Source: Bin5 sp022821545 (GTDB lineage Bacteria; Chloroflexota; Anaerolineae; Caldilineales; Caldilineaceae). From it: a stretch of DNA of 64,000 bases. The stretch is taken from NCBI GenBank assembly GCA_963664085.2, contig CAXXLO010000002.1:3100001-3164000 (forward strand), read 5' to 3'. The position numbers were made by a program, and so were the translations under genes. The notes beneath the pieces were generated by a model. The model saw only the letters and a list, made by a program, of their open reading frames with translations. It searched no databases and had not been told where the DNA came from. Below, one piece after another: positions 8,488 to 16,653 of this stretch; the first letter of the stretch is position 1, and each line of letters begins with the position of its first letter.

Positions 8488-9435
8488 TCAACGACCCCCC
8501 GTGGCAATCTCCAGAGCCCTATCGAAATCCGACCTCGCCTCGTCAGTCCGTCCCAAAACCGCTTTTGCCACTGCCCGATTTCTGTACGCCTCGATATCGT
8601 TGGGCCGCCGGAGGATCACTTGATCGTAGTCGGCAAGGGCCTCTTCATACTCGCCGCGACGTTCCTTCGCATTCCCTCGATTGAAATAAGGCTCAACGCT
8701 TTCAGGCTGCAGCCGGACTGCTTCATCGTAGTCGCTCACAGCCGCGCCGAGGCGTCCTAGCTTCGCCTGGGCCACACCCCGATTGTTGTACGCGGCCGCA
8801 CAATCTGGCCGCAACCGGATCGCGTTGGCATAGTCGGCGACGGCTGCCTCGTACTGTCCCAGTTCAACGTGCAGTAGACCCCGGCTGTTGTAGGCCTCGG
8901 AATTGCCAGGATTCAAACCGATTGCCCTGTCGAATTCTGCGATCGCCTCCTGATTCCGACTGTGCGAGGCCATGACACTACCTCGAACAAGGTAGACTCT
9001 TTCATAGTCGGGCTCGAGATGTAAAGTCTCGTCCAGATCGGCAACAGCATCCTCATATTGGCCAATCTCGGACAAGAGCAGACCCCGATTCAAGAGCGCG
9101 AGCACATTTCCCGGGTTAATCCTTATCGCCGATCCAAGATCGGCTAAGGCGTCCTGGAACTGATGTAGGGCAGCCTTGGCGTTTGCGCGATTGACATAGG
9201 CGTCAGCCAGGTCAGGTCTCAGATGAATCGCCCGGTCGTAATCTGCAATCGCCTCTTCGAAGTTACCCAGGTTGCTATTGACATTGCCCCGATTGTTATA
9301 AGCCTCGGCATAGTCGGGTCTCAGTCGAACGGCTTGCGAGTACGCGGCCAGCGCCTCCCTTGATTCGGACGTTCCTGCCTCTTCCAACCTATTCGCCGGC
9401 AGGAAATACGCCCGGGCCTGGCGGCTGGTCATCAT
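8488..9435 (-). CDS. Tetratricopeptide repeat protein
   Basis: From about residue 45 almost to its end the 315-residue protein consists of eight or so near-canonical 34-residue TPRs (pattern AYNNRGxxxxxLGxxEEAIADYDxAIxLxPD). No signal peptide or membrane segment is seen. TPR arrays bind protein partners; no specific partner can be named. Its ATG overlaps the stop of the upstream membrane/coiled-coil gene by 4 bp (ATGA). Its N-terminus (RQARAYF...EALAAYSQAV) reads like the middle of a TPR array rather than a beginning. The two genes may therefore be one protein split by a frameshift, or a translationally coupled pair. It is the last gene of a three-gene minus-strand operon. Confidence 0.85.
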   Translation of the reverse strand: MMTSRQARAYFLPANRLEEAGTSESREALAAYSQAVRLRPDYAEAYNNRGNVNSNLGNFEEAIADYDRAIHLRPDLADAYVNRANAKAALHQFQDALADLGSAIRINPGNVLALLNRGLLLSEIGQYEDAVADLDETLHLEPDYERVYLVRGSVMASHSRNQEAIAEFDRAIGLNPGNSEAYNSRGLLHVELGQYEAAVADYANAIRLRPDCAAAYNNRGVAQAKLGRLGAAVSDYDEAVRLQPESVEPYFNRGNAKERRGEYEEALADYDQVILRRPNDIEAYRNRAVAKAVLGRTDEARSDFDRALEIATGGR

Positions 9436-10151
9436 CGGACGCTCCTGCTCAGACGTTCCGACAGGTCGCCAATCGACCGAAATGCCAGCGCGGCCAGTTC
9501 ATCATTGCTCCCTTCGGCAACACTGGCGATGTGCTTCCACCTCTCTATCGATTCGTTAAGTCGTCCTTCTTCTTCCAGCTGCCGGGCCTCCGCGATGGCT
9601 GATGCTCCGGCTCTACCGGGTACACGACTGACTTCCTCTCCGATCTGGGTGCGCGCAAACGCCGGTTTTGTGCCGTCCATTCCTCTCAGCGGCTCGTCCG
9701 CTTTCCCTCCATATCCCCGAATCTCTTCCGCAAGCTTGCCGGCTTCTTCTACATGCACGCGCGCCTGCTCGACACTGCGGCGTACCTCCTCCTCAACGTT
9801 CCGCAACCGCCTGAAGCCAAAGTACCCGGTAAACCCCAGTATCAACACCAACAAGGTGAGTAACAGAGAGATGCTGGACAGCCACCATCTAATTGAGTCC
9901 GCCCGATCGTCCAGAATCTCGCGCCTGAGCTCGTTGAAACGCCTCTGTATCTCCACCTCCGCGGCGGCATCAATGACTGAACTGTCTTCAGAAGTGCCGC
10001 TTTCCTGGCCCGTGGACTCTTGCGCCAGCAACACTGATGGGGCAGTCACGACGGATGCGGCCGAAGCTGTCAGCGACAACACTACCAGCGCCACCACTGC
10101 CAGCGCCACCACAACCATGACTTTCCATTTCAATTCCGTAGCGGCCCGCAT
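9432..10151 (-). CDS. Membrane protein with coiled coil and partial TPR (unknown function)
   Basis: Starting at ATG 10151, the 239-residue protein has a signal-anchor-like segment (about residues 10-33, VMVVVALAVVALVVLSLTASA). A linker follows, then a second hydrophobic segment (about 88-110, SSISLLLTLLVLILGFTGYFGF) and a charged coiled-coil region. It ends in a TPR-like helix pair (EARQLEEEGRLNESIERWKHIASVAEG). A GTG at 10340 overlapping the previous stop (GTGA) is an alternative start giving 302 residues. The signal-like N-terminus favours 10151, while the 4-bp overlap favours 10340. The coupled TPR gene starts within its stop codon. No family function is recognised; a membrane-tethered scaffold is the simplest reading. 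Confidence 0.75.
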   Translation of the reverse strand: MRAATELKWKVMVVVALAVVALVVLSLTASAASVVTAPSVLLAQESTGQESGTSEDSSVIDAAAEVEIQRRFNELRREILDDRADSIRWWLSSISLLLTLLVLILGFTGYFGFRRLRNVEEEVRRSVEQARVHVEEAGKLAEEIRGYGGKADEPLRGMDGTKPAFARTQIGEEVSRVPGRAGASAIAEARQLEEEGRLNESIERWKHIASVAEGSNDELAALAFRSIGDLSERLSRSVR

Positions 10152-10336
10152 GTCAAGGCACGCTGGGCCTCCGACCTTTCTGAATTGTGCAGGAAACACC
10201 GTTCGCCCTGCTGAAGGCTCCAGCACCCTCCTTCGGAAATTCAATTGCCGCTCCTCTCCTTTCACCACGACGACAAATCCAGATCCGCCTCGGTAGCCCT
10301 TGCCCCCGGCGAAACTTCCAGCCAGCCCCACTTCAG

Positions 10337-11926
10337 TCACTCCGTCGAGCTACCTTCTCCCGGAGGAGAAAGGAAGCTGCGCGCAACTGTCTGCAAAAGA
10401 AGTGGATGTCTGTGAAGCGGCACGCGGCGTAAGCTCTCGGCAACGTAGACCGCGTGGCGTGCGAATCTCTGGTCGCCGGCATAGTGCAGCCACGCAGCCT
10501 GGGCCAGCAGCGCCTGCCGCAACTGTTCAATCAGTTCCTGCGGAACGTTCTCCGAAACAACCGCAGCAGCCAACTTGCCCAGCTCTTCTAACGGTAAACC
10601 GGCCAGACTGTTCAGCCCTGCCCTTTCCACCCCGCGACGCGACAATGGCCGCCGGTCCGCTTCCGTGTCGACGCCGGTCTCGCCTACCGGCAGAAGCCAA
10701 CCGGACATAGCCGCATGTTCCAGCAATGCAGCAGTGACCTTCGACAGGTCCTTTTGCTCCTCGTCCCATAGCTCCGGCCCGGACGCCAGTAACGACGAAA
10801 GTTCGTCGGAAATCGGGTCAGCCTGACACTCAAACAGGAGCGGACAGAAAAGCGTGAAGTCATCCGGCAAAGCGCGCTCCGACCCGGCCCGCCAGTGGCT
10901 TTCCAGTCCCACCTGCAGGAAATATCGCGCATAGTTGTACGGAATAGTGACGAAAACAGTGCTTTCTCCTGGCGCAGTGGAGATTGAAAGCAGTTCGCCT
11001 ACCTGCCGCCTGGATGGAAGATGCCGGCGGTCAACGTTCTCGTTTCCAAATGCCCCCAGAACACCTGCCACCCGACTGATGCGCAGACCGACCAGCTTAC
11101 CCTCAGCTTCGTTCCCACGCCCCAGAAACCACAGGTGCTGCGTGCCCTGCAAGTCGCTGGGCGATATTAGCGTCCACCAGTCGTCTGCGCTCTGGGCTTT
11201 CCAATGAACGCCGGCAAGCCGCAATTTACGCAGGTTTCTGGCTGCCGCCTGCGCAAGTTCCGGTCTTAAGGTGGATTGAAGCGTCTGCAGCTTTGATGCG
11301 CTCTGCGCTCCAACCGCCGCCCCGCGCAGGGCGCTCAATCGGTCCACGGCGGCTTCCCCGACGCCTGGCCTGGAATCGTATGCAATCAGTCGCAGCAACT
11401 CCGGCTGGTCCGCCTCAGCCAGTTGGCCGATCAGATCGATCACCAGGTAGGCGACGTCCGAATTCTCCTGGCGCATCTGTCGCACATACTCCATCAAGAC
11501 GTGCCGGTTGGAACGCGCCTCCTCCACCGCCTCTTGCAGGCTCTGAAAGACGATGAAGTTCGGGTCTTTCAAATCGCCCATCAGGCCCGCCGAAACCTCA
11601 ACCTGAAGGAACTTTTCCAGGATCATGGCGGCGTTCAATCGAGTCTGGGTCGGATTGTCGCGCCGACCGGCCTCCGTGCGCAGCATCGCAGCGGTCTCAG
11701 GTCCCGCCAGCGCTGCTGACAGCCGGCCCAACCCCCCCCGCATCTGGCTGCTGCCCGTGCCCAAATGTCTGCGAATCGCCGGGAGAACCAGCTCAGGGGC
11801 GTGCCCGCTTGCAATTCGCTGCACTTCCTTCGTCAGCTCCGCCTCAGAGGCAGTTTCGGCCAGTCTCGCGACCGCCTCTTCCACGAGCCGCCTTTCCCGA
11901 AGCGAATGAATGATCCTGTTACTCAT
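10337..11926 (-). CDS. HEAT-repeat-like protein of unknown function
   Basis: The 529-residue product is rich in paired helices through its first 240 residues (for example AELTKEVQRIASGHAPELVLPAIRRHL and DSRPGVGEAAVDRLSAL), suggesting degenerate HEAT/ARM repeats. A Trp-rich, more beta-like middle (WKAQSADDWWTLISPSDLQ...) follows, then another helical C-terminus. No signal peptide, membrane segment or catalytic motif is visible. It is the first gene of the minus-strand trio and ends inside the possible GTG start of the next gene. An extended -10 element ends six bases before its ATG, so it may be translated from a leaderless message. I do not recognise a named family. Confidence 0.75.
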   Translation of the reverse strand: MSNRIIHSLRERRLVEEAVARLAETASEAELTKEVQRIASGHAPELVLPAIRRHLGTGSSQMRGGLGRLSAALAGPETAAMLRTEAGRRDNPTQTRLNAAMILEKFLQVEVSAGLMGDLKDPNFIVFQSLQEAVEEARSNRHVLMEYVRQMRQENSDVAYLVIDLIGQLAEADQPELLRLIAYDSRPGVGEAAVDRLSALRGAAVGAQSASKLQTLQSTLRPELAQAAARNLRKLRLAGVHWKAQSADDWWTLISPSDLQGTQHLWFLGRGNEAEGKLVGLRISRVAGVLGAFGNENVDRRHLPSRRQVGELLSISTAPGESTVFVTIPYNYARYFLQVGLESHWRAGSERALPDDFTLFCPLLFECQADPISDELSSLLASGPELWDEEQKDLSKVTAALLEHAAMSGWLLPVGETGVDTEADRRPLSRRGVERAGLNSLAGLPLEELGKLAAAVVSENVPQELIEQLRQALLAQAAWLHYAGDQRFARHAVYVAESLRRVPLHRHPLLLQTVARSFLSPPGEGSSTE

Positions 11927-11932
11927 ACGACA

Positions 11933-11941
11933 AGTATACCA
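11933..11941 (-). promoter_or_regulatory. Extended -10 promoter, possibly leaderless transcript
   Basis: On the minus strand TGGTATACT (11941-11933) is an extended -10. The usual start point seven bases downstream falls on the A of the ATG at 11926. No ribosome-binding site fits in the interval and no good -35 is seen. Confidence 0.4.
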
Positions 11942-11962
11942 CGAGGAAAAACTCCCGAACGT

Positions 11963-11991
11963 TTGCTACAGGTCTTGCCCGGTGGTAGACT
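11963..11991 (+). promoter_or_regulatory. Putative dnaX operon promoter
   Basis: TTGCTA (11963-11968), a 17-bp spacer and TAGACT (11986-11991) each match four of six consensus bases. Transcription would start near 11998, leaving a leader of about 70 nt before dnaX. It is divergent from the HEAT-like gene promoter. Confidence 0.4.
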
Positions 11992-12066
11992 GATTTGGGA
12001 TGTCCTGATGTGTCGTTCATGGGCGGGAAACGATGCCGGCTTCTTCGTCCAATAGGAGTGAAGCTG

Positions 12067-13713
12067 ATGGCACAGGCGCTGTACCGCAAGTGGCGCAGCC
12101 AGACTTTCGACGAGGTGGTAGGCCAGGAACACGTGACGACCACCCTGCTCAACGCGCTGCGCGAGGAGCGGGTGGCCCACGCATATCTGTTCGCAGGCCC
12201 CCGCGGCACCGGCAAAACCTCTACCGCTAGAATCCTCGCCAAAGCATTGAACTGTACGGAAGAGAAGAACCGGCCTTGCAACCGCTGCAGTCATTGTACC
12301 GCAATCAATGAAGGCCGCATGTTGGACCTGATCGAAATCGACGCGGCCAGCAACAACAGTGTCGACGACGTTCGAGAATTGAGAGAGAAAGTCGGCTTTC
12401 AGCCTAGCGAGTCCCGTTACAAAGTTTACATCATCGACGAAGTGCATATGCTCAGCACCAGCGCCTTCAACGCACTGCTGAAAACCTTGGAGGAGCCTCC
12501 CCCTTACGCCCGTTTCGTGCTGGCCACGACCGAACCCCACCGCATTCCCGCAACCGTTCTCAGCCGCTGTCAGCGCTTTGATTTTCGCCGCATCCCCGTT
12601 GCCGAGATCGCAGCCCACCTGACACACATCGCTGGCGAAGAGGGTTTCCAAGTTGAAGAGCCGGCAATCTTCGCAATTGCCCGCAGCGCGCAAGGCTGTA
12701 TGAGGGACGCCGTCAGCCTGCTCGATCAGATGACCAGTTACGGGGCGGCCGCGTCGCCGGATGACAGCCGGGCAATCTCCTTGGAGCAGGTGCAACAGGT
12801 GTTGGGCAGCGTCGCCGGCGAGACTGTAGCCGCATTTGTGGACGCACTGGCATCCAAAAACGTATCCACCGGCCTGGAGCTGATCCACGGCCTGCTCCTT
12901 CAGGGAGGAAGCCTCAATGAATTCGCAGCCCAGGTGATCGAGCATCTGCGGGGCGTGATGCTCGTGCAGATGGCAGGCGATAGCGCGTTGCTCGAAGACA
13001 CTGCTCCGGATACCGTCCGGACAATTAAAGAGCAGGCCAAAGACATTGAGAATGCAGACACGCTCCTGGCCATCAAACGATTCAGTCAAGCGATGACTGA
13101 GTTGAAAGGCGGCTTTCAGCCCCAGCTTCCTCTCGAACTGGCGCTGGTCGAGCTCATCGAAGGCGTTCAGCAACAGGTGCCCGCGCCCGCGCCGGCGCAA
13201 GTGAAGACTCAACCGGCATCCCCCGCGTCGCCCCCGCCAGCCAGGACTGCCGCACAGCCTGCTGCCCGCTCCGGCAAGAGTCCCGTCCCCGAACAAACGC
13301 CTGTCGTATCCCTCGACGCAGAGGCCATGCAGCGGCTGAGAGACCGGTGGGGCGAATTCATGAACGCCGTACGCGACCGCTGCGGGCACAAGCAACAAGC
13401 CTCTCTCCGCTCCATACGGGATCTTGCAATCGGCGGGGATGCTGTGGCAATCGCCTTTGGAAATAATGCGTTTTCCCAGAAGATGATCTCGGAAGCCAAG
13501 ACCAGAGACACCATCTCCGGCATTCTGGCAGAGATACTGGGCCAGCAGATTAGACTCATCTGCCAGAGCGGCGAAAAGGCCACTATCCCTTCCACGACAG
13601 GGCAGGCTGTCGAAGAACCACAGGCCGGAGGGCCCGATCCCCTTCTGGAGTACGCTGTATCAGAATTGGGCGCCAAGGTCAACGACGGCCGCCGGGAAGC
13701 GGACCGACGCTAA
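12067..13713 (+). CDS. dnaX: DNA polymerase III subunit gamma/tau
   Basis: DnaX is the clamp-loader ATPase. The 548-residue protein starts with MAQALYRKWRSQTFDEVVGQEHV. Its Walker A is GPRGTGKTS (44-52), the zinc module uses Cys63, 71, 74 and 77, Walker B/DEVH box is YIIDEVHML, and the SRC motif is VLSRCQRFDF. After the AAA+ domains comes a Pro/Ala-rich linker (about 385-440) and a C-terminal tau-like domain. ATG 12067 is preceded by AGGAG; the upstream extension to 11995 is not family sequence. It is followed by ybaB and recR, the classical dnaX-ybaB-recR order. Confidence 0.97.
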   Translation: MAQALYRKWRSQTFDEVVGQEHVTTTLLNALREERVAHAYLFAGPRGTGKTSTARILAKALNCTEEKNRPCNRCSHCTAINEGRMLDLIEIDAASNNSVDDVRELREKVGFQPSESRYKVYIIDEVHMLSTSAFNALLKTLEEPPPYARFVLATTEPHRIPATVLSRCQRFDFRRIPVAEIAAHLTHIAGEEGFQVEEPAIFAIARSAQGCMRDAVSLLDQMTSYGAAASPDDSRAISLEQVQQVLGSVAGETVAAFVDALASKNVSTGLELIHGLLLQGGSLNEFAAQVIEHLRGVMLVQMAGDSALLEDTAPDTVRTIKEQAKDIENADTLLAIKRFSQAMTELKGGFQPQLPLELALVELIEGVQQQVPAPAPAQVKTQPASPASPPPARTAAQPAARSGKSPVPEQTPVVSLDAEAMQRLRDRWGEFMNAVRDRCGHKQQASLRSIRDLAIGGDAVAIAFGNNAFSQKMISEAKTRDTISGILAEILGQQIRLICQSGEKATIPSTTGQAVEEPQAGGPDPLLEYAVSELGAKVNDGRREADRR

Positions 13714-13749
13714 ACCAGAAATTTTCAATCTGTACCGGGAGTGAAACTG

Positions 13750-14157
13750 ATGGCGAAGAAGAAGAGAAATCGCAGAACCAGGAGCGGCAATAATCCGTTC
13801 GGAGGCGGCGCCCCCGGCATGCCTTCCGGCGGTTCAGTTGCCGGCGGCATGGGCGGCGATCTTGCCGCGCGTATGCGCAAGATGCAGGGTGACATGGAAA
13901 AGGCGCAGGAAGAACTGGCCGAAGAGACAGTAACCGGCAGCGCCGGCGGCGGCATGGTCGAAGTGGATATGGACGGCCATCAGGCGGTCCAGGCGTTGAG
14001 AATCAAGCCGGAGGTTGTCGACCCGGACGACGTTGAGATGCTGGAAGACCTGCTACTGGCGGCGATTGGCGACGCCTCAGAGAAGGTCAAGTCCCTCACC
14101 GAAGAACGCATGGGTGGATTCGCCGACGGCCTGAACATCCCCGGCCTTGGCTTCTAA
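13750..14157 (+). CDS. YbaB/EbfC nucleoid-associated protein
   Basis: The 135-residue protein has the YbaB core (about residues 40-132): a long helix MRKMQGDMEKAQEELAEETVTG, then strands with GGGMVEVDMDGHQAVQALRIKPEVV, and a final helix region. It is preceded by a lysine/arginine- and glycine-rich N-terminal tail (KKKRNRRTRSG...) longer than in E. coli. Family members are small dimers that bind DNA. GGGAG lies upstream of ATG 13750; GTG 13741 is an alternative. It sits 36 bp after dnaX and 26 bp before recR, the expected synteny. Confidence 0.92.
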   Translation: MAKKKRNRRTRSGNNPFGGGAPGMPSGGSVAGGMGGDLAARMRKMQGDMEKAQEELAEETVTGSAGGGMVEVDMDGHQAVQALRIKPEVVDPDDVEMLEDLLLAAIGDASEKVKSLTEERMGGFADGLNIPGLGF

Positions 14158-14183
14158 TCTGGGACGCGCATCAGGATCACGCT

Positions 14184-14810
14184 ATGGCCCCGCTGGCACA
14201 ACCTGTCTCCAACCTGATCGACGCGTTCAGCCGCCTGCCGGGCATTGGGCCAAAGTCGGCCTCCCGGCTTGCTTATTTCCTGTTGCGCAGCGACGAAGAA
14301 ATCGCGCTCTCGCTTGCCGCCGCACTACAGGAACTGAAGGCCGAGACATTGTTCTGCGGCCTCTGCCATAACATCGCCGACAAAGACCCCTGCACAATCT
14401 GCGACAACGAACAGCGCGACCGGTCGATCATCTGTGTGGTCGAAGAGCCGCTCGACGTCCAGGCCATAGAGCGCACCGGATCCTTTCAGGGTCTCTATCA
14501 TGTACTGCACGGCGCAATCTCGCCGGTGGAAGGCATCGGGCCTGACGACTTGAAGCTTCGGGAGTTGCTTAACCGGTTGCAGCCAGGCCATCCCGAAGAA
14601 CAAGCGAATGACGGTGAAACGAAAGAGTTGCTATTGGCGACCAATCCGAATCTTGAAGGTGAAGCCACCGCAATGTATATTGCCAGGCTCATCAAGCCCC
14701 TGGGCGTGCGCGTCACCCGCCTGGCGCGCGGTCTGCCAACCGGCGGCGATCTCGAATACGCCGATGAAATGACCCTGAGCAACGCCCTGGCGGGTCGGCT
14801 GGAAATGTAA
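14184..14810 (+). CDS. recR: Recombination protein RecR
   Basis: RecR acts with RecF/RecO to load RecA at gaps. The 208-residue protein has the helix-hairpin-helix FSRLPGIGPKSASRLA (about 15-30), a zinc finger with FCGLCHNI and PCTICDN, and the Toprim domain ICVVEEPLDVQAIERTG. The closing segment LATNPNLEGEATAMYIARLI-like is also typical. Length is normal (about 200). The gap to ybaB is 26 bp, and a mutase gene follows 40 bp later on the same strand. Confidence 0.97.
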   Translation: MAPLAQPVSNLIDAFSRLPGIGPKSASRLAYFLLRSDEEIALSLAAALQELKAETLFCGLCHNIADKDPCTICDNEQRDRSIICVVEEPLDVQAIERTGSFQGLYHVLHGAISPVEGIGPDDLKLRELLNRLQPGHPEEQANDGETKELLLATNPNLEGEATAMYIARLIKPLGVRVTRLARGLPTGGDLEYADEMTLSNALAGRLEM

Positions 14811-14850
14811 ACCGGCCAGGATTCGCCGCAACCCAATTTCCCGTATCGAG

Positions 14851-16587
14851 ATGGATAAACTGAGCGGCAAGCCGCAAGCCGGCGGCTCGCAGACGCACGC
14901 CAACCCCAACAAACTGAGGACGCTGAAACAGTCCTGGCAGAAGAACTCTCTTGGGCCGGTGGTGAGGCGCTTTCCAGAACGCAAGGAACAGTTCACGACG
15001 AGCAGCCCCTCCATTGTCATCCAACCTCTCTACACGCCCTCGGACGAGGCTTCGCATGATGGAACCGCCGAAGAATACCTGCGAAAACTCGGATTCCCCG
15101 GTGAATACCCCTTCACCCGCGGCGTACAGCCCAATATGTATCGCGGCCGCCTCTGGACGATGCGCCAGTATGCGGGCTTCGGCTCGGCGGCAGAGAGCAA
15201 CCGGCGTTACCACTACTTGATCGATCAGGGGCAGACGGGCCTTTCAGTCGCCTTCGATCTCCCCACCCAAATCGGCTATGACGCTGACCACGATCTTGCC
15301 CGGGGCGAGGTGGGAAAGGTCGGCGTCTCCATCAGCAGCCTGGAGAATATGCGCAGGCTCCTCCGTGACATTCCCCTGGACAAAGTCAGCGTCAGTATGA
15401 CGATCAACGCGCCGGCCGCGATCCTGTTGGCCATGGTCGTCGCCGTCGCCAAGGAGCAGGGCGTGCCGCCGGCGAAACTCCGGGGCACCGTGCAGAATGA
15501 CATTCTCAAAGAGTATATCGCGCGCGGCACCTACATTTTCCCGCCTGCGCCCTCAATGCGTCTTATGACCGACCTGTTTCTCTATTGCGCCCGGCACCTG
15601 CCCAGATGGAACACGATATCGGTCAGTGGCTATCACATTCGCGAAGCCGGCAGCAGCGCTGTCCAGGAGGTGGCTTTCACGCTCGGCAACGCCGTCGAAT
15701 ACGTGCAACAGGCTATCAACGTCGGGCTGGACGTGGACCTCTTTGCCTCCCAGATCAGTTTTTTCTTCAATGCCCACAATGATTTCCTGGAAGAGGTGGC
15801 AAAGTTCCGCGCCGCCCGTCGCCTGTGGGCAAAGCTGATGCGCGAGCGCTTCAAAGCGGACGACCCAAAGAGCTGGCGGCTTCGTTTTCACACCCAGACC
15901 GGCGGCAGTACGCTTACCACCCAACAGCCGGACAACAACATAGTTCGCGTTACGGTTCAAGCCCTGGCAGCCATTCTGGGCGGCACCCAAAGCCTGCATA
16001 CGAACTCTAAGGACGAGGCACTGGCGTTGCCCACCGAAAAGGCGGTCGAGATCGCGCTGCGCACGCAACAGATTCTTGCCGGTGAAAGCGGCGTGGGCGA
16101 TGTCGTAGACCCGCTTGGAGGCAGCTACTACATTGAATGGCTGACCGACGAAATCGAACGCCAGGCCGGCGCCTACATCGAACGCATTGACGAAATGGGC
16201 GGGGCCATGCAGGCGGTTGCAGACGGTTTCATTCAACGCGAAATTCAGGAGTCGGCATACGCCTCCCTGCGCGCCGTTGAGAACGGCGCCCAGACCGTTG
16301 TCGGCGTTAACCGTTACCAGGGCGGAACGGCGCTCCCCGAAGAGACCTTGCGCGTCGACGAGGTCGTGCAAAATGAACAGATCGCCGCGCTCACGGCCCT
16401 GCGCGCCGGCCGCGACCAGAACAAGGTGTCCGCCATTCTTCAGCGCATTGAGAACGCGGCGCGCAAGACCGGCGCCCCACTTATGCCGCTCTTCGTCGAG
16501 GCCGTTGAGAGCGATGTCACCATCGGCGAAATCTGCGACGCGCTCAGGGCTGCATTCGGTGAATACCAGCCGTCAAGCTGGGTCTGA
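14851..16587 (+). CDS. Methylmalonyl-CoA mutase, catalytic (large/N-terminal) subunit
   Basis: This is the TIM-barrel substrate-binding part of adenosylcobalamin-dependent methylmalonyl-CoA mutase, which interconverts succinyl-CoA and (R)-methylmalonyl-CoA. Family landmarks are FTRGVQPNMYRGRLWTMRQYAG, LSVAFDLPTQIGYD, GTVQNDILKEYIARGTYIFPP, SVSGYHIREAGSS and RFHTQTGGSTLTTQQPDNN. At 578 residues it ends before any cobalamin-binding DxHxxG domain, so the B12 subunit must be encoded separately and is not in this window. Downstream, beyond an IS element, lies the epimerase, as in a propionate/methylmalonate module. Confidence 0.96.
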   Translation: MDKLSGKPQAGGSQTHANPNKLRTLKQSWQKNSLGPVVRRFPERKEQFTTSSPSIVIQPLYTPSDEASHDGTAEEYLRKLGFPGEYPFTRGVQPNMYRGRLWTMRQYAGFGSAAESNRRYHYLIDQGQTGLSVAFDLPTQIGYDADHDLARGEVGKVGVSISSLENMRRLLRDIPLDKVSVSMTINAPAAILLAMVVAVAKEQGVPPAKLRGTVQNDILKEYIARGTYIFPPAPSMRLMTDLFLYCARHLPRWNTISVSGYHIREAGSSAVQEVAFTLGNAVEYVQQAINVGLDVDLFASQISFFFNAHNDFLEEVAKFRAARRLWAKLMRERFKADDPKSWRLRFHTQTGGSTLTTQQPDNNIVRVTVQALAAILGGTQSLHTNSKDEALALPTEKAVEIALRTQQILAGESGVGDVVDPLGGSYYIEWLTDEIERQAGAYIERIDEMGGAMQAVADGFIQREIQESAYASLRAVENGAQTVVGVNRYQGGTALPEETLRVDEVVQNEQIAALTALRAGRDQNKVSAILQRIENAARKTGAPLMPLFVEAVESDVTIGEICDALRAAFGEYQPSSWV

Positions 16588-16630
16588 TGCAGAAGCAACA
16601 ACAGGCTGCGGCCTTTCTGCAACAGATTCA

Positions 16631-16653
16631 CGGTAGGGGTAACTACTAAGCCT
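16631..16653. repeat. Left target duplication and IS inverted repeat
   Basis: CGGTAGGG (16631-16638) is the 8-bp target copy. GTAACTACTAAGCCT (16639-16653) is the left terminal inverted repeat, an exact reverse complement of the right end. Confidence 0.9.

Noticed and set aside
11923..13398. Open minus-strand frame of 491 codons
   Set aside because: It is antisense to dnaX and has no motif or ribosome-binding site.
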